This document shows, one piece after another, positions 46,453-58,610 of a stretch of 64,000 bases of DNA; positions within the stretch are counted from its first letter, which is position 1; every line of letters begins with the position of its first letter. The notes beneath the pieces were generated by a model. It worked only from the letters and a program-made list of their open reading frames with translations. It was not told the origin of the DNA and ran no database searches. The translations under genes were made by a program, and so were the position numbers. This stretch comes from Sipunculus nudus (taxonomy: Eukaryota; Annelida; Sipuncula; Golfingiida; Sipunculidae): assembly GCA_026874595.1 (NCBI GenBank), contig CM049315.1:2672501-2736500 (forward strand), given 5' to 3'.

Positions 46453-46920
46453 TCGCTGGTATGCGACACTTGCAACCATTTTCTCACGGACACAGCATAT
46501 AAGTGTGGATAAGTATTTTACTAATTAAAATTTGATAAGTAATTTAATTCGTAGTTATGCAACAATTTCTTTTGTTTATACGAATTTTGTGTACACTTGT
46601 GTTCCGAACATATTGGTTGGTGTCATAGCAATAATTGAAGCACATATTGCTGTTGATTTGGGATGTAAATTCATTTAATTGATACGAACGTTTACCCAAT
46701 GACATGCAAAAATCCGTTTTTTAACCTAATATTATAAACAACAGTTAGTTTTGAGAAAAATCTATATATTTTATTCCACAGGAACTGCTATCGCGTTATA
46801 TTGTGCAAATCATGCGAAGAGGAAAACCGTAGCAGTCACGATCCAGGTCATATCTTTATCAAAATGACCATGGAGCAATATCGCCACCTTCCAGATTTGA
46901 AAAGTCCTATATTGACATAA
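46453..46920 (+). pseudogene. Two exons forming a second ZZ-type zinc finger (ZZ-2), donor mutated
   Basis: Exon 46453-46508 reads SLVCDTCNHFLTDTAYKC, following an ATATAG acceptor. Exon 46782-46920 follows ATTCCACAG and reads NCYRVILCKSCEEENRSS then HDPGHIFIKMTMEQYRHLPD, ending TAA at 46918. Joining after GG gives YKCGNCYRVILCKSC, again CX2C spacing, with H-X3-H at HDPGH. The donor is GG/ATAAGT where consensus is GTAAGT, so the first intron base appears mutated from G to A. The phase between ZZ-1 and ZZ-2 does not match simply. Likely decayed, or an AT-starting intron. Confidence 0.5.
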
Positions 46921-47656
46921 GTATGTACACCTCCAAGAGAGAGCGCAACATATTTCTGGCAGGCCCTTCATGTGATATTTTTGTTTGTTTATATTCAGGT
47001 AGAAATTAAAGTTGTAGAAAGTGTATTTTTAACGGCACTCTGAAGGTTGCATGAACAATAATCATCTTAATTACGGAATCACCATTAAGACATAGCCTTG
47101 AACGATAGGTTCAGTATGCAGGGCAATTTAAATTAATGTCAGGGTTTTGATGTCGTTATTTCTAGGAGATGGAAGTATCCTTTAATTTAATATTGGAGGA
47201 TGTTACATTATGCTGCACAACATTTTGATAGAAAAAACGGCCATATTTTGCAGCAGGATAAATCACTTAAGTCTAGTTTGAATGCTGTTTGCTATAACGG
47301 TGCGTTGGTTTTGAATATTATCATAAACCATTTCAGAAAGGCAAAACACAGAAACATTGCACAAAGAGAACACTTTTGATTTACCATTTTTTTTTCATTT
47401 CTGATATACCACATCAGAATACTTAATCAAAGCTTCCTTAATAGAACTTCTGGCTTATTGGTATCCCATATTTCGGTAGATCCTGCTTATCAAATCGTTC
47501 TCAAACAGAATATTACTGATATATTCCTACAAAATTATATTTTTCCTGTTTCGTAATTATTCGCTTTCCAGGTTGTTAAGTTTCTAAAATGCTTTTCTAC
47601 AAATCGTTGGAAAAAAAACTTTACTCAGGGGTTTTATTTTACGCTATGATCGTTTC
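46921..47656. other. Noncoding stretch
   Basis: No supported exon or repeat. Confidence 0.45.
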
Positions 47657-48928
47657 AAGCCTCGGTCACAACTGGGATATGGTCGCCGTACGGCGTGTGT
47701 TTTGAGCTATTCCGTGCGGTTGACCTACGGCAACCGTGCGATTTTCGAAGGCAGCAGGGACTCCGCAACGACCGTAACTGACATTAGCGCAAGCGCTTAA
47801 GTTGATGCGGCGGCAGTGCATCAGACAGCCACCTACGGGCTCCGTACGGGCATCATACAGTAGACGTACGGATGTCGTAGGATGCCCGTGCGATTTTTAA
47901 CGCCTACTTACGCTCTTTACACAGCGCTTTAACTATAGGCCTATTCTCCCTATATCGTAAGCGCTGTTTGTTATGACCTCGTATCCTGAATTGCTACACC
48001 AGAGGGGAGCACTGTATTTTTGTCCAATCAGATGAGACCTTGTGCTGGAAGACACGGCCAAGCGAGGAATACACGGAGCCAATCATGTTATTTTCGTTTT
48101 GACTGACAGCTCATTGCCCTGGTAACCATCTGAACAGGCCACAGGCTCAAAGAGAATTGCCCCAGACGTGGTATGCTTAGGGCCTTGGGCACATAGGATG
48201 CCCGGCCGGTGAGCTGTAATTCAAACAAAACGCAACAACAAAGGCTGCGTGCACACCTTGCTGGCTGGTTTCAGTTCTGCAGATAACAGATACATGGCTA
48301 CGCTAACACAGTCATAATGTCATAATCGAATCAGTCGATGATCCGATAATACAGAGGGAGCAATTAAAATTTGACCGTTAACTCTCACCAAGCGGCGCTT
48401 GAAGCGCAGCTATGGGCGGAGCCAGGATGCCTGTCGAGTGTTTGTTTATTGGCATCTGGTTGGCTGCTTGTCACATCATACGCACTTTTTTTCAGGGGAC
48501 AACGAACCGCCATCTGGTGTCTAAATATATCATAAACGGTCAAAGCTGGCAGCGTGAAAATCAGTTGCTTCTTTAGAAGCGCAAGATTTCCGCTGCCTCG
48601 GGAGCGTAACGCCTACTCGGCTACCCGAGAGACGTACGGTGTCCCTTCGGCTGTCGTAAGGGGTCTTTGCGGCTTCCGCAAGGTTAGCTTGCGGCGTCCG
48701 CAGGGTTAGCTTACCTTACCGTGCGAAGACAGTGAGAATGAGGAAGACACCTTGCCGTTCCCACACGTCGGCCGCATAAGTATTCCTGCGGTTTAAAAAA
48801 TCTAACGGTGATCTACGATATGCGGTGACCGTAGAGGGTTGTGACCGAGGCTTAAGTATTACTGCGGTCTCAAAACCGTACGGTACTCTACGGTGTGCGG
48901 TGACCGCAGAGGGTTGTGACCGAGGCTT
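47657..48928. mobile_element. TIR element with GC-rich interior and duplicated right end
   Basis: The left end AAGCCTCGGTCACAAC (47657) is the complement of the right end GTTGTGACCGAGGCTT (48913-48928). A second copy of the right end lies at 48837-48852. The terminal ~65 bp (CTACGGTGTGCGGTGACCGC and neighbours) are duplicated in tandem. The interior is rich in TACGG/CCGTA words and clearly more GC-rich than its surroundings. No open frame resembling a transposase was seen, and no target duplication was recognised. Confidence 0.65.
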
Positions 48929-49140
48929 AAAGAAAGAATTAGGAATGCTGTCCGTGTGATCGTTGGTTTAATATTTTGAACACGGTCATTCAAAGTGCGC
49001 TATTGACATCAATATATACAACGGAATCTGTCTGAAAGACCAGCTGCCTGATAGGAAAACCTATACATCTATGAGGCCACCCTTTAGTGAACCAAAAACA
49101 TCTTGGTTATAGCTGATCTGTCTAATAATTCCTCAGGTAA

Positions 49141-49400
49141 TCTGTACCGGGTTAGCTGTACATTTGTATTTGTTGAGTATGGTTTTCTTAAACAATGGCG
49201 GGCTTTCAATGAAGGTTGCCGAGTGCACAGCAGGTCTAGTTAGGCCTTTTGTTAGGAGGCGATCGTTTTGGGAGTACCGTGTTTTGTTCCCAGCCAAGGG
49301 CCGGTCCGTCACTTGGTTAGGGCAACCTTTTCCCTTTGGCATCAGAAAGGGGTAACTCATATCGGATGACAATGGCGATCGAACATTTTGTGACTGTGGA
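49141..49400 (+). mobile_element. LTR remnant related to the left-edge gypsy LTR
   Basis: It shares blocks with 1605-1776 and 2939-3030 in the same orientation (GGGTTAGCTGTAC, TTGTATTTGT, GTTTTGTTCCCAGCC, CACTTG, GGCAACCTTTTC, CAGAAAGGGGTAA). It lacks the minisatellite found in the first copy. No internal retrotransposon sequence adjoins it, so it may be a solo LTR fragment. Confidence 0.6.
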
Positions 49401-50924
49401 CCTGTGCTTTGGAATAATATTCGATGATTTAAGAAAAACTTCAAAATTCTGATTTGAAGGACTTTAAACACACACATGCGTGTTTACAGTACTATATAAA
49501 ACGGATTTTTTTATCGTAGTCTCCATTTTGTTCTTATCTTTAATTCAACCCTGTGATTCAATAACTTTTACAACTTAACTACTTGTTAAAATCTCCATTT
49601 AAAGAATCGTATCTTTGTCACTAGTTAAAACAAAATTTCGTTTTTTTCTGAAAAAAGTAATGTTTTAATGATTTACATTTCAGAAGTAATTGCAGTTAAG
49701 CCAGAAAGAGGATCAGATGTTTCTATAGGCCGTATTTTCTAGTATTAGGTGGTGTTCATTTGATGTAAAAGTACACGAAATCATACGGTTTCCCATAGTC
49801 ATTAAATACTCTGTAGTGATATAATATTGATAAGAGTTCCAATTCTGATTTTTAAGGAATGTTGAAGGTACATTTTCGCTCTGCCCCAATATGTAAACAT
49901 ATAACCCCATTAATATGTAAAAATATCAACTCATATAATTCCGCTCGGTAACTGGCCTTTCCACACTTCAGTTTGTTTGTATTCGGCCCGTCATTATCAG
50001 AAAACAGATATCAACACTTATTAGTTAATGTAATCTAAGAAAATATACATCAAACATTGTTCCAGCTTTTACATTTAATGTGATTAACTTTTTTTTTTGT
50101 TCGTTTGCTTTCAAGTATCTACTTGGCCTTTAAACGATGATTTTCCTCTTTGAAGATTCCATTTAATCTCCTTCACAAATTCTGCGACTGTGATTACTCC
50201 ATCAGTAAGACTGGGGTTTAGATCAGTTTTCTTCATCTGGTCTTTATCCCCATGCAACATGTCACTTCCATATGAAGTGCCCTGTTGCCTTTCTGTTGAT
50301 TGTAATTGGCTCTTCTTCATTTTATGGTCTTAATCAAAGAATATTGAATCTTCTAAAATTATTCATATTTACTATATTGTGATTACAGATTAGTTACTCT
50401 GCAAAATTGCGCAAACAGACTATCAATATAAATGCAGCTATGAGTAAGTATTCCGTTAACACTAGGTAACACTGTTTTTGACATACTACTAGTTTCTTTT
50501 GACCGTCCAAGAATTAATGCACGTGATAAAATAGTATATTGGTGTTGAAGTGTGCCCCGGTGTGTGATTAAAGATTCACAGCAGAAGTCACATTAACTTT
50601 GCGTCAAATGTTCTAATAGTGGTGCATGAACTTGCCCGAGAAACAAAAATTTTGGAATTGAATTCAACAACACTTTTTGGTACCATATATTGAAAGATGA
50701 AGGATGCCGTGCCAAATTAGGAAACTTAGAGCCCATCGACCTTTAAATGCCTCAATTATTAAACCGTTGTCACCAGATGTATGTATAGGAAGTGTTATAC
50801 AACAAATGAAGGAAATTATTTATCATTGAATAAAATAACTTGACATTGTTTAATGATAACACGAAATAAAAGATTAAGAAAATTAAATTTGATTTATGAT
50901 AACACGTAATACAAGATAAAGAAA
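49401..50924. other. Mostly noncoding
   Basis: No recognised gene. One minus-strand frame, 50320-50111 (69 codons, KKSQLQSTERQQGTSYGSDM, TVAEFVKEIKWNL), has coding-like composition, but no family was recognised and no splice context supports it. Confidence 0.3.
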
Positions 50925-52107
50925 CTAGAATACGGGTAGTCGACATGCGATTATGTGTATCCGCCGAATCACAGAGGCATGGGTAGCGCCATCTGTCTGG
51001 TCTACAACAAAGCTATCCGAGACGGATAGACATGCAAAATTTCAGGCTAAAACACCCATCCTCTCCTGAGATATGAGCAATTTTCACCCAAAACAAACGG
51101 CAGATGGACGTCACGTGAAAGCAATTTTGAATACGAGATGGAGGTACCCAAGAACAGAATTTCAGGCCAATACCGCAATCCACTCCTAAGGCAAGGGCAT
51201 CAATGTATTCTACAAAAAGGGAAGGTAGGTGGTGCCACCTGTCTGGTCTACGAGAAAACTCTCGGAGATTGATGAACATGCCTAATTTCAAACCAAAAAT
51301 TTAACCACTCCAGAGATATGTGCAATTTTCACCCAAAACCAACAAACGAATGAATGCCACGCAAAAAATGTTGCACTTGTCTTTAGTACTAGTTGGAGGT
51401 ATCCAAGATCTATGGACATGCACAATTTCAGCCCAATACGACATACCAATCATGGGAAAAGGGCATTTATTTTTTCTACAAAAACAAGAAGGTAGGTGGC
51501 GCCACTTGTCTGGTCTATGAAATTACTCTCCAAGATGGATGGACATGCAAACTTTCAGACCGATACATTGAATCACTCCTGAGATATGAGCAATTTTCAC
51601 CCAAAGCAAACGTACGGATGGACGCCACACGAAAACGATTGCAAATGACGCCACCAGTCATGAGTACGAGATGAAGGTATCCAAGATATATGGACATGCA
51701 CAATGTTAGCTAAATACATTGAACCAATCACTAAGACGTACAGCGGCAAATTCATGGATGGATCCCACGCAAAAACGATTGTAGGTGGCCCAACCAGTCT
51801 TTAATGAGAGATGCAAGAATTCATGCTCTATGTACATGCAAAATTTCAGCTCAATACATTGAACCACTCTTAAGATTGGACTAATATCACAAAGACACCC
51901 AGATTCACACTGCACATAAAGAATTGCAGGTAGCGCCACCTGTCTTTGTTATGCAGATCTACATAGGCGAACAAATAATTATGCCAGGTTTCGGACAGAT
52001 CGGTCCAAGGGTCTCAGGGGAGTTCTCTGGAAACGAACACGGCGACGGCGAAGACGGCGGCGGGGCCCGGCCAAAAACATAGTATCCGCATAGTATTTGC
52101 GGATATA
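50925..52107. mobile_element. Palindrome-repeat element, copy 2 (inverted relative to copy 1)
   Basis: It starts CTAGAATACGGGTAGTCGAC, the complement of the right end of copy 1 at 26090-26110, and ends with the hairpin TATCCGC ... GCGGATA (52082-52105), matching the start of copy 1. The core carries diverged GGTGGCGCCACYTGTCTGG units and CACTCCTRAGATATGAGCAA. No protein is encoded. Confidence 0.65.
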
Positions 52108-55100
52108 AATACAACAAATTCAACATCCCAAATCAGAATTGTACATCTGAATGTATTTTCATGTATTTCACCATAAATACCTGTCTTCTGTATATTATAA
52201 GACCGATATAGCAGACCAGGCCTATTTCTTCTACATGTTGTCAGTTTGTACTGGTATTCTGGTCAGTACGGCGAAAGGGATACTATTAGCACAGTGTATA
52301 AAGGCAGGAATTTGAACCTATCTTTGCAGCAGTGACAATAACATGAATTACAATTTGTCAAACTGAAGGTCAAATTGATTACGTGCTCATATATATTACA
52401 ATAAACTGCCAAAGTCACGGATAACTATAAATTACCATGATCTAAATTCCCATACACAGTCTAGAGTCATCAGTGGAGTAGTGTGCTGACCAGAAGGACA
52501 TTAAGTCTGTGGACGTCTAGTAATGATAAAATATATATCATGATCGGTGTCACTATAGGAGGTACAACGAATATCTTTGATAAATGTTTGGCCATTCGCA
52601 GTTACACTGTTCAGCAATTTGTCTGCCCAATTCGACAGCAGGGGATACAGTAGAACCTCTTTTTATAGTTATACCCATCATATGCAAACTGGTTTTTAAT
52701 CATATGCACATTTCTGTTTCTCTGCCACAACTGCAGTACCTCTGGATTTGGTCAGATGTGATAACCCTATGAGAAGACTTTAATTTGTCTCGTTCTTGTC
52801 AGGAAAACTGCGTAGTGCACAGCATAAGATGAATTCATTGCTTTTCATGTTTATTTATTTTAATTATTTCAAATATTTGGATGTGTAAATCTGTGTGACT
52901 TCGAGAAAATGTGCAGCTCTTTTATTTCTATTTACTGAGTAGACCAAAAGTTTATTGTAGTTAAATCGACGAACAGAACCCGGTTCTTACAAAAAGAAAA
53001 TGCAACATGAATAATTTTTCAAGGACGGGTAGGTTCTATGGAACCTGTCTGGATGCTTCTATATATATTTTATTATGTATTGTATTTGCTTTCTCTTAAG
53101 GACCCAAATGCGTTTCGAAAGTTCGGTTTCTTTTTCGTAACGTTCATTGCGGAATGATTTGTTGTACCGAGTATTGAATGGGTCACTTACTAATCCGATG
53201 TATTAAGCGGACTGGTGATCGGTCTTTACCGTTGCTTTTTTAAACAATATTGCTGACAAGGCAATTACCATCTAAGGAACATGTTTTTTTTCTCTCTAGA
53301 GTTTCGCCAGTTTCTTTGTTGTTTTTTGCAGTGATTTTTTGTCATGGGCTGTTATTATTTGCATCATATTTCTCATGCAACTGTAGCGGATTTATAAGAG
53401 GATTTTCAAGATTTTGTGTAGATTGTTATCCGGCGAAAAAAGCCTTTTGATAAGTTTTAAGAACTTGTTTATTGTTAGTTTTTTAACTCTGTGGTTATTG
53501 CCATATAAAGAGACAAGTACGAAAAATTATGAGACAATTCATACACACCACTCTGAGGATGTATGGGGTATGGTAAATTTCACCTAGAGTCATGCATAAA
53601 TACATTTTGTGCACTGCTGGATAGATGGGGGAAATGATTGTTCAGACAATTAGGAAAATCAGGATAGACAGAGGAGGAGAGGGAGGGGCTTATTTGTTCT
53701 ATGCATACATACATACTTATACATACAGACAGAACACAAGTGGACGCAGCGGGGTATTTCCTTACAAATATTACCTATAATGCTGGGTAGATTATTTGAT
53801 TCAGTTTTTTTTACATAAAATGTACTCATAAGATCAAAACATCAAACACTGCTTTTTGTTAAATAGCTCTACATGCACAACCGAGACTGATATGGTCAGG
53901 GTTGAAAAGTACTCTTTTGAACGCCACATACTTTTTTAATGATTTCGTAAGCTAACTAGCAAGGTTAGGGTATCCATTCGGTAAGGTCTAGTGCCATTTT
54001 GGCCCTACTGCATGATACCGTCTTGCCGACAACGTCGGGGTACCAAACTGGATCAGTGAACACCCCGATGACATTTTGGGATATGAACAAATATTTTCGT
54101 CATTTTTGACAACTCCTGATATACTTCCAAAATTACTTGCAAATTAAAATAAAAGTATGTCTTTCAGGGTTATGTGAACAAAAGCCAAATCGGTCAAGAC
54201 ACAGATAATGATGACGGTAACCCAGAAAGGGAATTTACACTTTAGTTTGTACATTCACATGTATTTATTTGCTCTAATTCTATACTCATAGCCTATTGTT
54301 ATGACTGCTCTCTATTGCTATATCATTAGAATGAGTTGGGTGACCATTGCAGTGCAGTTTTTTTTCACTTCGAGTTGAGGTCGGGATGAAAGTTCAAATA
54401 AAACAGGAAAGTAAGTCAGTGCAACTAATCCTCATTAGCATCATGAAACTCGGTCACCTTGGTAACCACTGCCTGTATCAAATATAACTGCCAACAGGCA
54501 AAAACTGCACTGTACCAGGTTTCGGAGATATATCGAACGTTTCTTGTATATATTTAAATATTTCACTTGAAATACCTGCTACCATATAATAATTTATTAA
54601 AATCAGAGACGGGATTTGAATGATGTAAAATGACACAAACAAAATGATTCATTTTCCACAAATAACCAAGCGTGAATCAACGTTTTCGTATTAACGTATT
54701 GACTTCAAAGTAGATCCATTAAATGAATCATACATCCCTTCCATTAATTCAATCGAATTTATCGTTTATAGGAGGAGGATTATAATATCCATGTTTCCAT
54801 AAGAATTTGTCCCATTATTCAAATTTCTTTTAATAACCTGTACAAAGAATAATTTGACAAAACTGATTTAAAGACCCGGCGATGAGTTTGCGTGTGTGTG
54901 TGTGTGGGGGGGGGGGGGGCCATAGGCAGCTGTCAGTTGGAAATTTTATTTCCAGGTATCTAAGTCACACTTGTATCCTTGGTTATCTCTTATAAATTTC
55001 AATTAGCAATAAGCCTCATTAACATTATTTTAATAAGAGATAGCAAGCTTGACCAAACATAATTAAAGGTGAAATCACCATGCTGCTGGTTCATAAAAAC

Positions 55101-56610
55101 TGCATATGTCCTAGCATTAGAATTGGAGGATAGAACAGTGCCTACTGATAAGGTAGTGAAGCTCTGATGATGAAAGTTCCTGGTTTAACCTCCACCTGAA
55201 GTGTTCTATTGATATGTCGATAGAACCTTAATCTCACGTTACTCAGACGTATGTTTAAACAAGAAAGGCAGGACAGAGTGACCTCTTTGCGTAATATTAT
55301 GAGAGACAGAGAGAGCAAGTCCACATTAACCAGTGTAAGTGAAGACGTACTCAACCACAGGCAGTACTGAATATCTTTTTCACTAAATTAGATTTATTAT
55401 TCATTCTTTAGTTATCCAGGTATTCAATGAAAATAAAAACCCCGATCATTTCAAAATCCATAGTATATCATGACAAATGTACTTTCATTATATTCCAGTA
55501 GAAAATATTCACCAAAATTCCATGAACCATTGATTTAAAAATAAAAATAAAGTATTTCACTACCTTAAAGGGGCCTACCAAAATAATCCAAACACTTGCA
55601 ACAAAGACATCTGTGGGCAATCAAGATAAAGCTGAGTCCTGCAAAGAGCGTTGACTTGTGACTTTTCAACTTCCGCATATATAATTCAACCAACTAGTTT
55701 AAGTTACATGTTTTTTTTTGTTGGTAAACAAGCCAATACATCTGTCACAGGAGCGTTATCTGAACTTTACCTATCAGGAGTTCAGTGATACGTACGCAGG
55801 AATCACACACAATTCTATTGGAAAAAAGGTAAATGAATAGGACAAACACTCTACACCGATACGTCACATTTTCCTGTTTGGTTTTTAACAGCTTAATTTA
55901 AAGTGTATGATCGAAATGAGAGAGTTATAGTCGTGATAGTGACGTGTAACTTGTTCCACACGATCAAATTCATTATTGTTTTTCCTTCTAGAAGTATGTT
56001 TTTCTTCAGTCTTTTAATTAGCACTTCCCATCAATTAATTCATCACCGGATCACTCCGAAATCTAATCAATCTAACTTTAATTATCCCCTCACATGTAGC
56101 AAACTGTCTCAATATAGCATGTGAACGGGCAAATTCATTGTCATGATCCCGTTAGCACGGTTTGATCATTATATGCCAAATGATTTTTCTCCCATGAATA
56201 GTAAAAGCACCATACCCGGGATCACGCAGTGAACCATTTCTTCCAGTTTGTACTGGCTCCCTACCTTGAATATTGGTGTATCATTCGAAAATTCAATTGG
56301 AAATTGGTGTAATGTAAGATGTACGGTTCACTCTCTATGATTCGTGAACAATGAATATTCCGAAGCGGAGAGACCTCTGGCGCAGATAACCTTAGTTAAC
56401 AAATGTAAATATGAATTGACCTGCGACAGTGATTGTATCAAGGAGAACGGAGTATTTAATTATTATAGTATAGGTCATGTCGATCCTTAAAAGATTCATT
56501 GCTAGAAACACGCCCAACAAGCGGAGAATGTATACTAGCTTAGCTGCTCAGGCGACGGGCGATCCGATGGTTCAATGGTGCAGGGAGGATGGTGTAATAA
56601 TGCATTTATT
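52108..56610. other. Long noncoding stretch
   Basis: About 4.5 kb without a supported exon or transposon protein. Simple repeats include a (GT)n run merging into a G tract near 54892-54920 and TACA repeats near 53703-53725. Confidence 0.45.
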
Positions 56611-56643
56611 TCAGGAATTGTACACGTAGAAATTGAAACTACA

Positions 56644-57698
56644 ATGGCAACCGGACTTTCTGAAGATCACAGATCTGTTGATTGTCCAGTATGTCTGGCA
56701 TATATGGGCGACAGATCTCCAAGGGCACTGTCCTGTCTGCATACATTGTGTGAATCGTGTCTCCTAAAGTGTTGTGGAAATAGGAATTATGTTAACTGGC
56801 CTACATGTAGACAACTGACGAAGCTTCCGGAGACAGGCGTCAGTGGCCTTCCTGTAAACTTTTACAGTAAGCAACTGTCAGCAAGAAAGGAACAAACTGG
56901 AAAACCCTGTCAGAATTGTGCGGAAGCAAAATGAGCCATCACGCAAGTGATGAACTTCTGTAAAAACTGCGAGTTATACTTGTGTGATTCTTGTTCGTGC
57001 CGTCACAAGGCCATTCCGTGGTTTACGTATCACCAGCTTGAAAAACTTGAGTTGCCAGATAACTATACCTTGAAAGTCAGTTGTATCATTCATAATAAAG
57101 AAATAACTACATATTGTAAAAAATGTAACATGTTCATTTGTGATAGGTGTGCCATGGGTGTAGACCATGAGGGACACGAGTTAGAACAAGCGTACTTGGC
57201 GTTGAAAAATATGAAAGATTCCATAAAACCTGGTTTGACCTCTTTGATGACAGATTTAAATAAAAGGATGAACGGAGTTTCAAAGGGCCTTATACAGCTT
57301 AACAACATAAAAGCACAGATCCGACTGGAAGGGAAACGAAGGGTAGATAAAATAAATGAGGAAGTGAAACATCTAATTGCATCCATTGAACGTGATCACA
57401 AGACTGAATTATTAACAAACCGGAGTCCAATATCACAAACGCTGAGTGGCGCTGAGAAATTATCAACGATTCTTGAGATGCCAGACACAAAAAACAGTGA
57501 GCAACTTAACCAGATTAAAAAAGCTGGAACCCAACTGGATGAGCTTCAAAGAATAGTAAGGCATATAGCCAAAGATAATAAAAAAATTGAATTCAGCGCG
57601 GCACAATTCAACATAGAAATTGGCAAAGTGGTAATACGGGCTCTTCCTACTCCGAAAGATGGTCAGCTGGTCAGGGTGGAAGAAAAATTGAACGCCAG
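56644..57698 (+). pseudogene. TRIM-like RING/B-box/coiled-coil gene, in-frame TGA, RING ligand lost
   Basis: The coding exon follows a TTATTTCAG acceptor ending at 56614; ATG at 56644. The RING has C14, C17, C31, H33, C36, C39, but residue 52 is Trp where the seventh ligand Cys is expected (paralog LNCPTC, here VNWPTC); C55 is present. Codon 97 (56932-56934) is TGA, followed in the same frame by a B-box 1-like finger (FCKNCELYLCDSCSCRHKA) and an intact B-box 2 (CIIHNKEITTYCKKC, CDRCAMGVDHEGHE). A coiled coil of about 150 residues follows (SLMTDLNKRMNGVSKGLIQL, INEEVKHLIASIERDHKTE). A donor CAG/GTAACT closes the exon at 57698 in phase 2. The aligned paralog has Arg at the TGA position, so one base change could have created the stop. 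Ubiquitin-ligase function is doubtful. Confidence 0.85.
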
Positions 57699-58565
57699 GT
57701 AACTATGACAAACATTCACAATATTGTATAGGCTTTTGTTGAATTAAAATATTGATGCATGTTTAGCATATTGGTTACCTTTATTTTTAAATGTGGCGTT
57801 TCAATTATCGAATATACATTTTTATGATGATCTTAATAATAACCCGGATCCATGATTCAGATTCTAGAATTCCAAAGTTAACCAATATAAATGACAGCAA
57901 GGAATGGATTTGCACGGTCTTATAATTTCGTGTGTGAAGTTTTATTATATATGAGTGATTTAATTAAACTCGATTACTTATTCATAGGCATAAAATTGTA
58001 AGTTTCTGAAATAATACAAAAATTTAAATATTAGAATTGAATAAATCCAGAATTTAAACATTTTCTATTTGAAAAAGAATAAATATGGATGATCAACATG
58101 CGCACAAAGGTTTGATGAGGATTTAAGCGGCGGTATATTTTAGTCTTACGGTGGCTCGTGTAGGATACAGAAATCTACATAAATCATAATCCAGTGACAT
58201 GCTTTAAAGATGTAAGATGCAGGTCTTACTGTATTGCCTATCTTTATTTATACCGATACTATCGGAGGGGAACGAGATAAATATCTCGTGAGAATGAGAT
58301 AATTATCACGTGTTAACGAGATACATATGAACCTCAAGATACGGGACATTAAAATTATTCATTAGGTATGCTATAAATATCAAGTGAAATGGTTTTGCTT
58401 GAGATTATCGATTAGTTGATAGGTGGGGAACACAGTTCAGTGGGATTAAAATTGCTGTGTAGAAGGTCGACCAGCTCATTGGATCGAGCATGGGATCACC
58501 AGAGTTAAAAAAAGGGGACCCATGGTCACGTCGCATTATCAAATGTAAAATATACATATTTCTTT

Positions 58566-58610
<45 letters not shown>

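Noticed and set aside
50111-50320. Small minus-strand frame with coding-like composition
   Set aside because: No recognised family and no neighbouring exons; listed only as a weak note.
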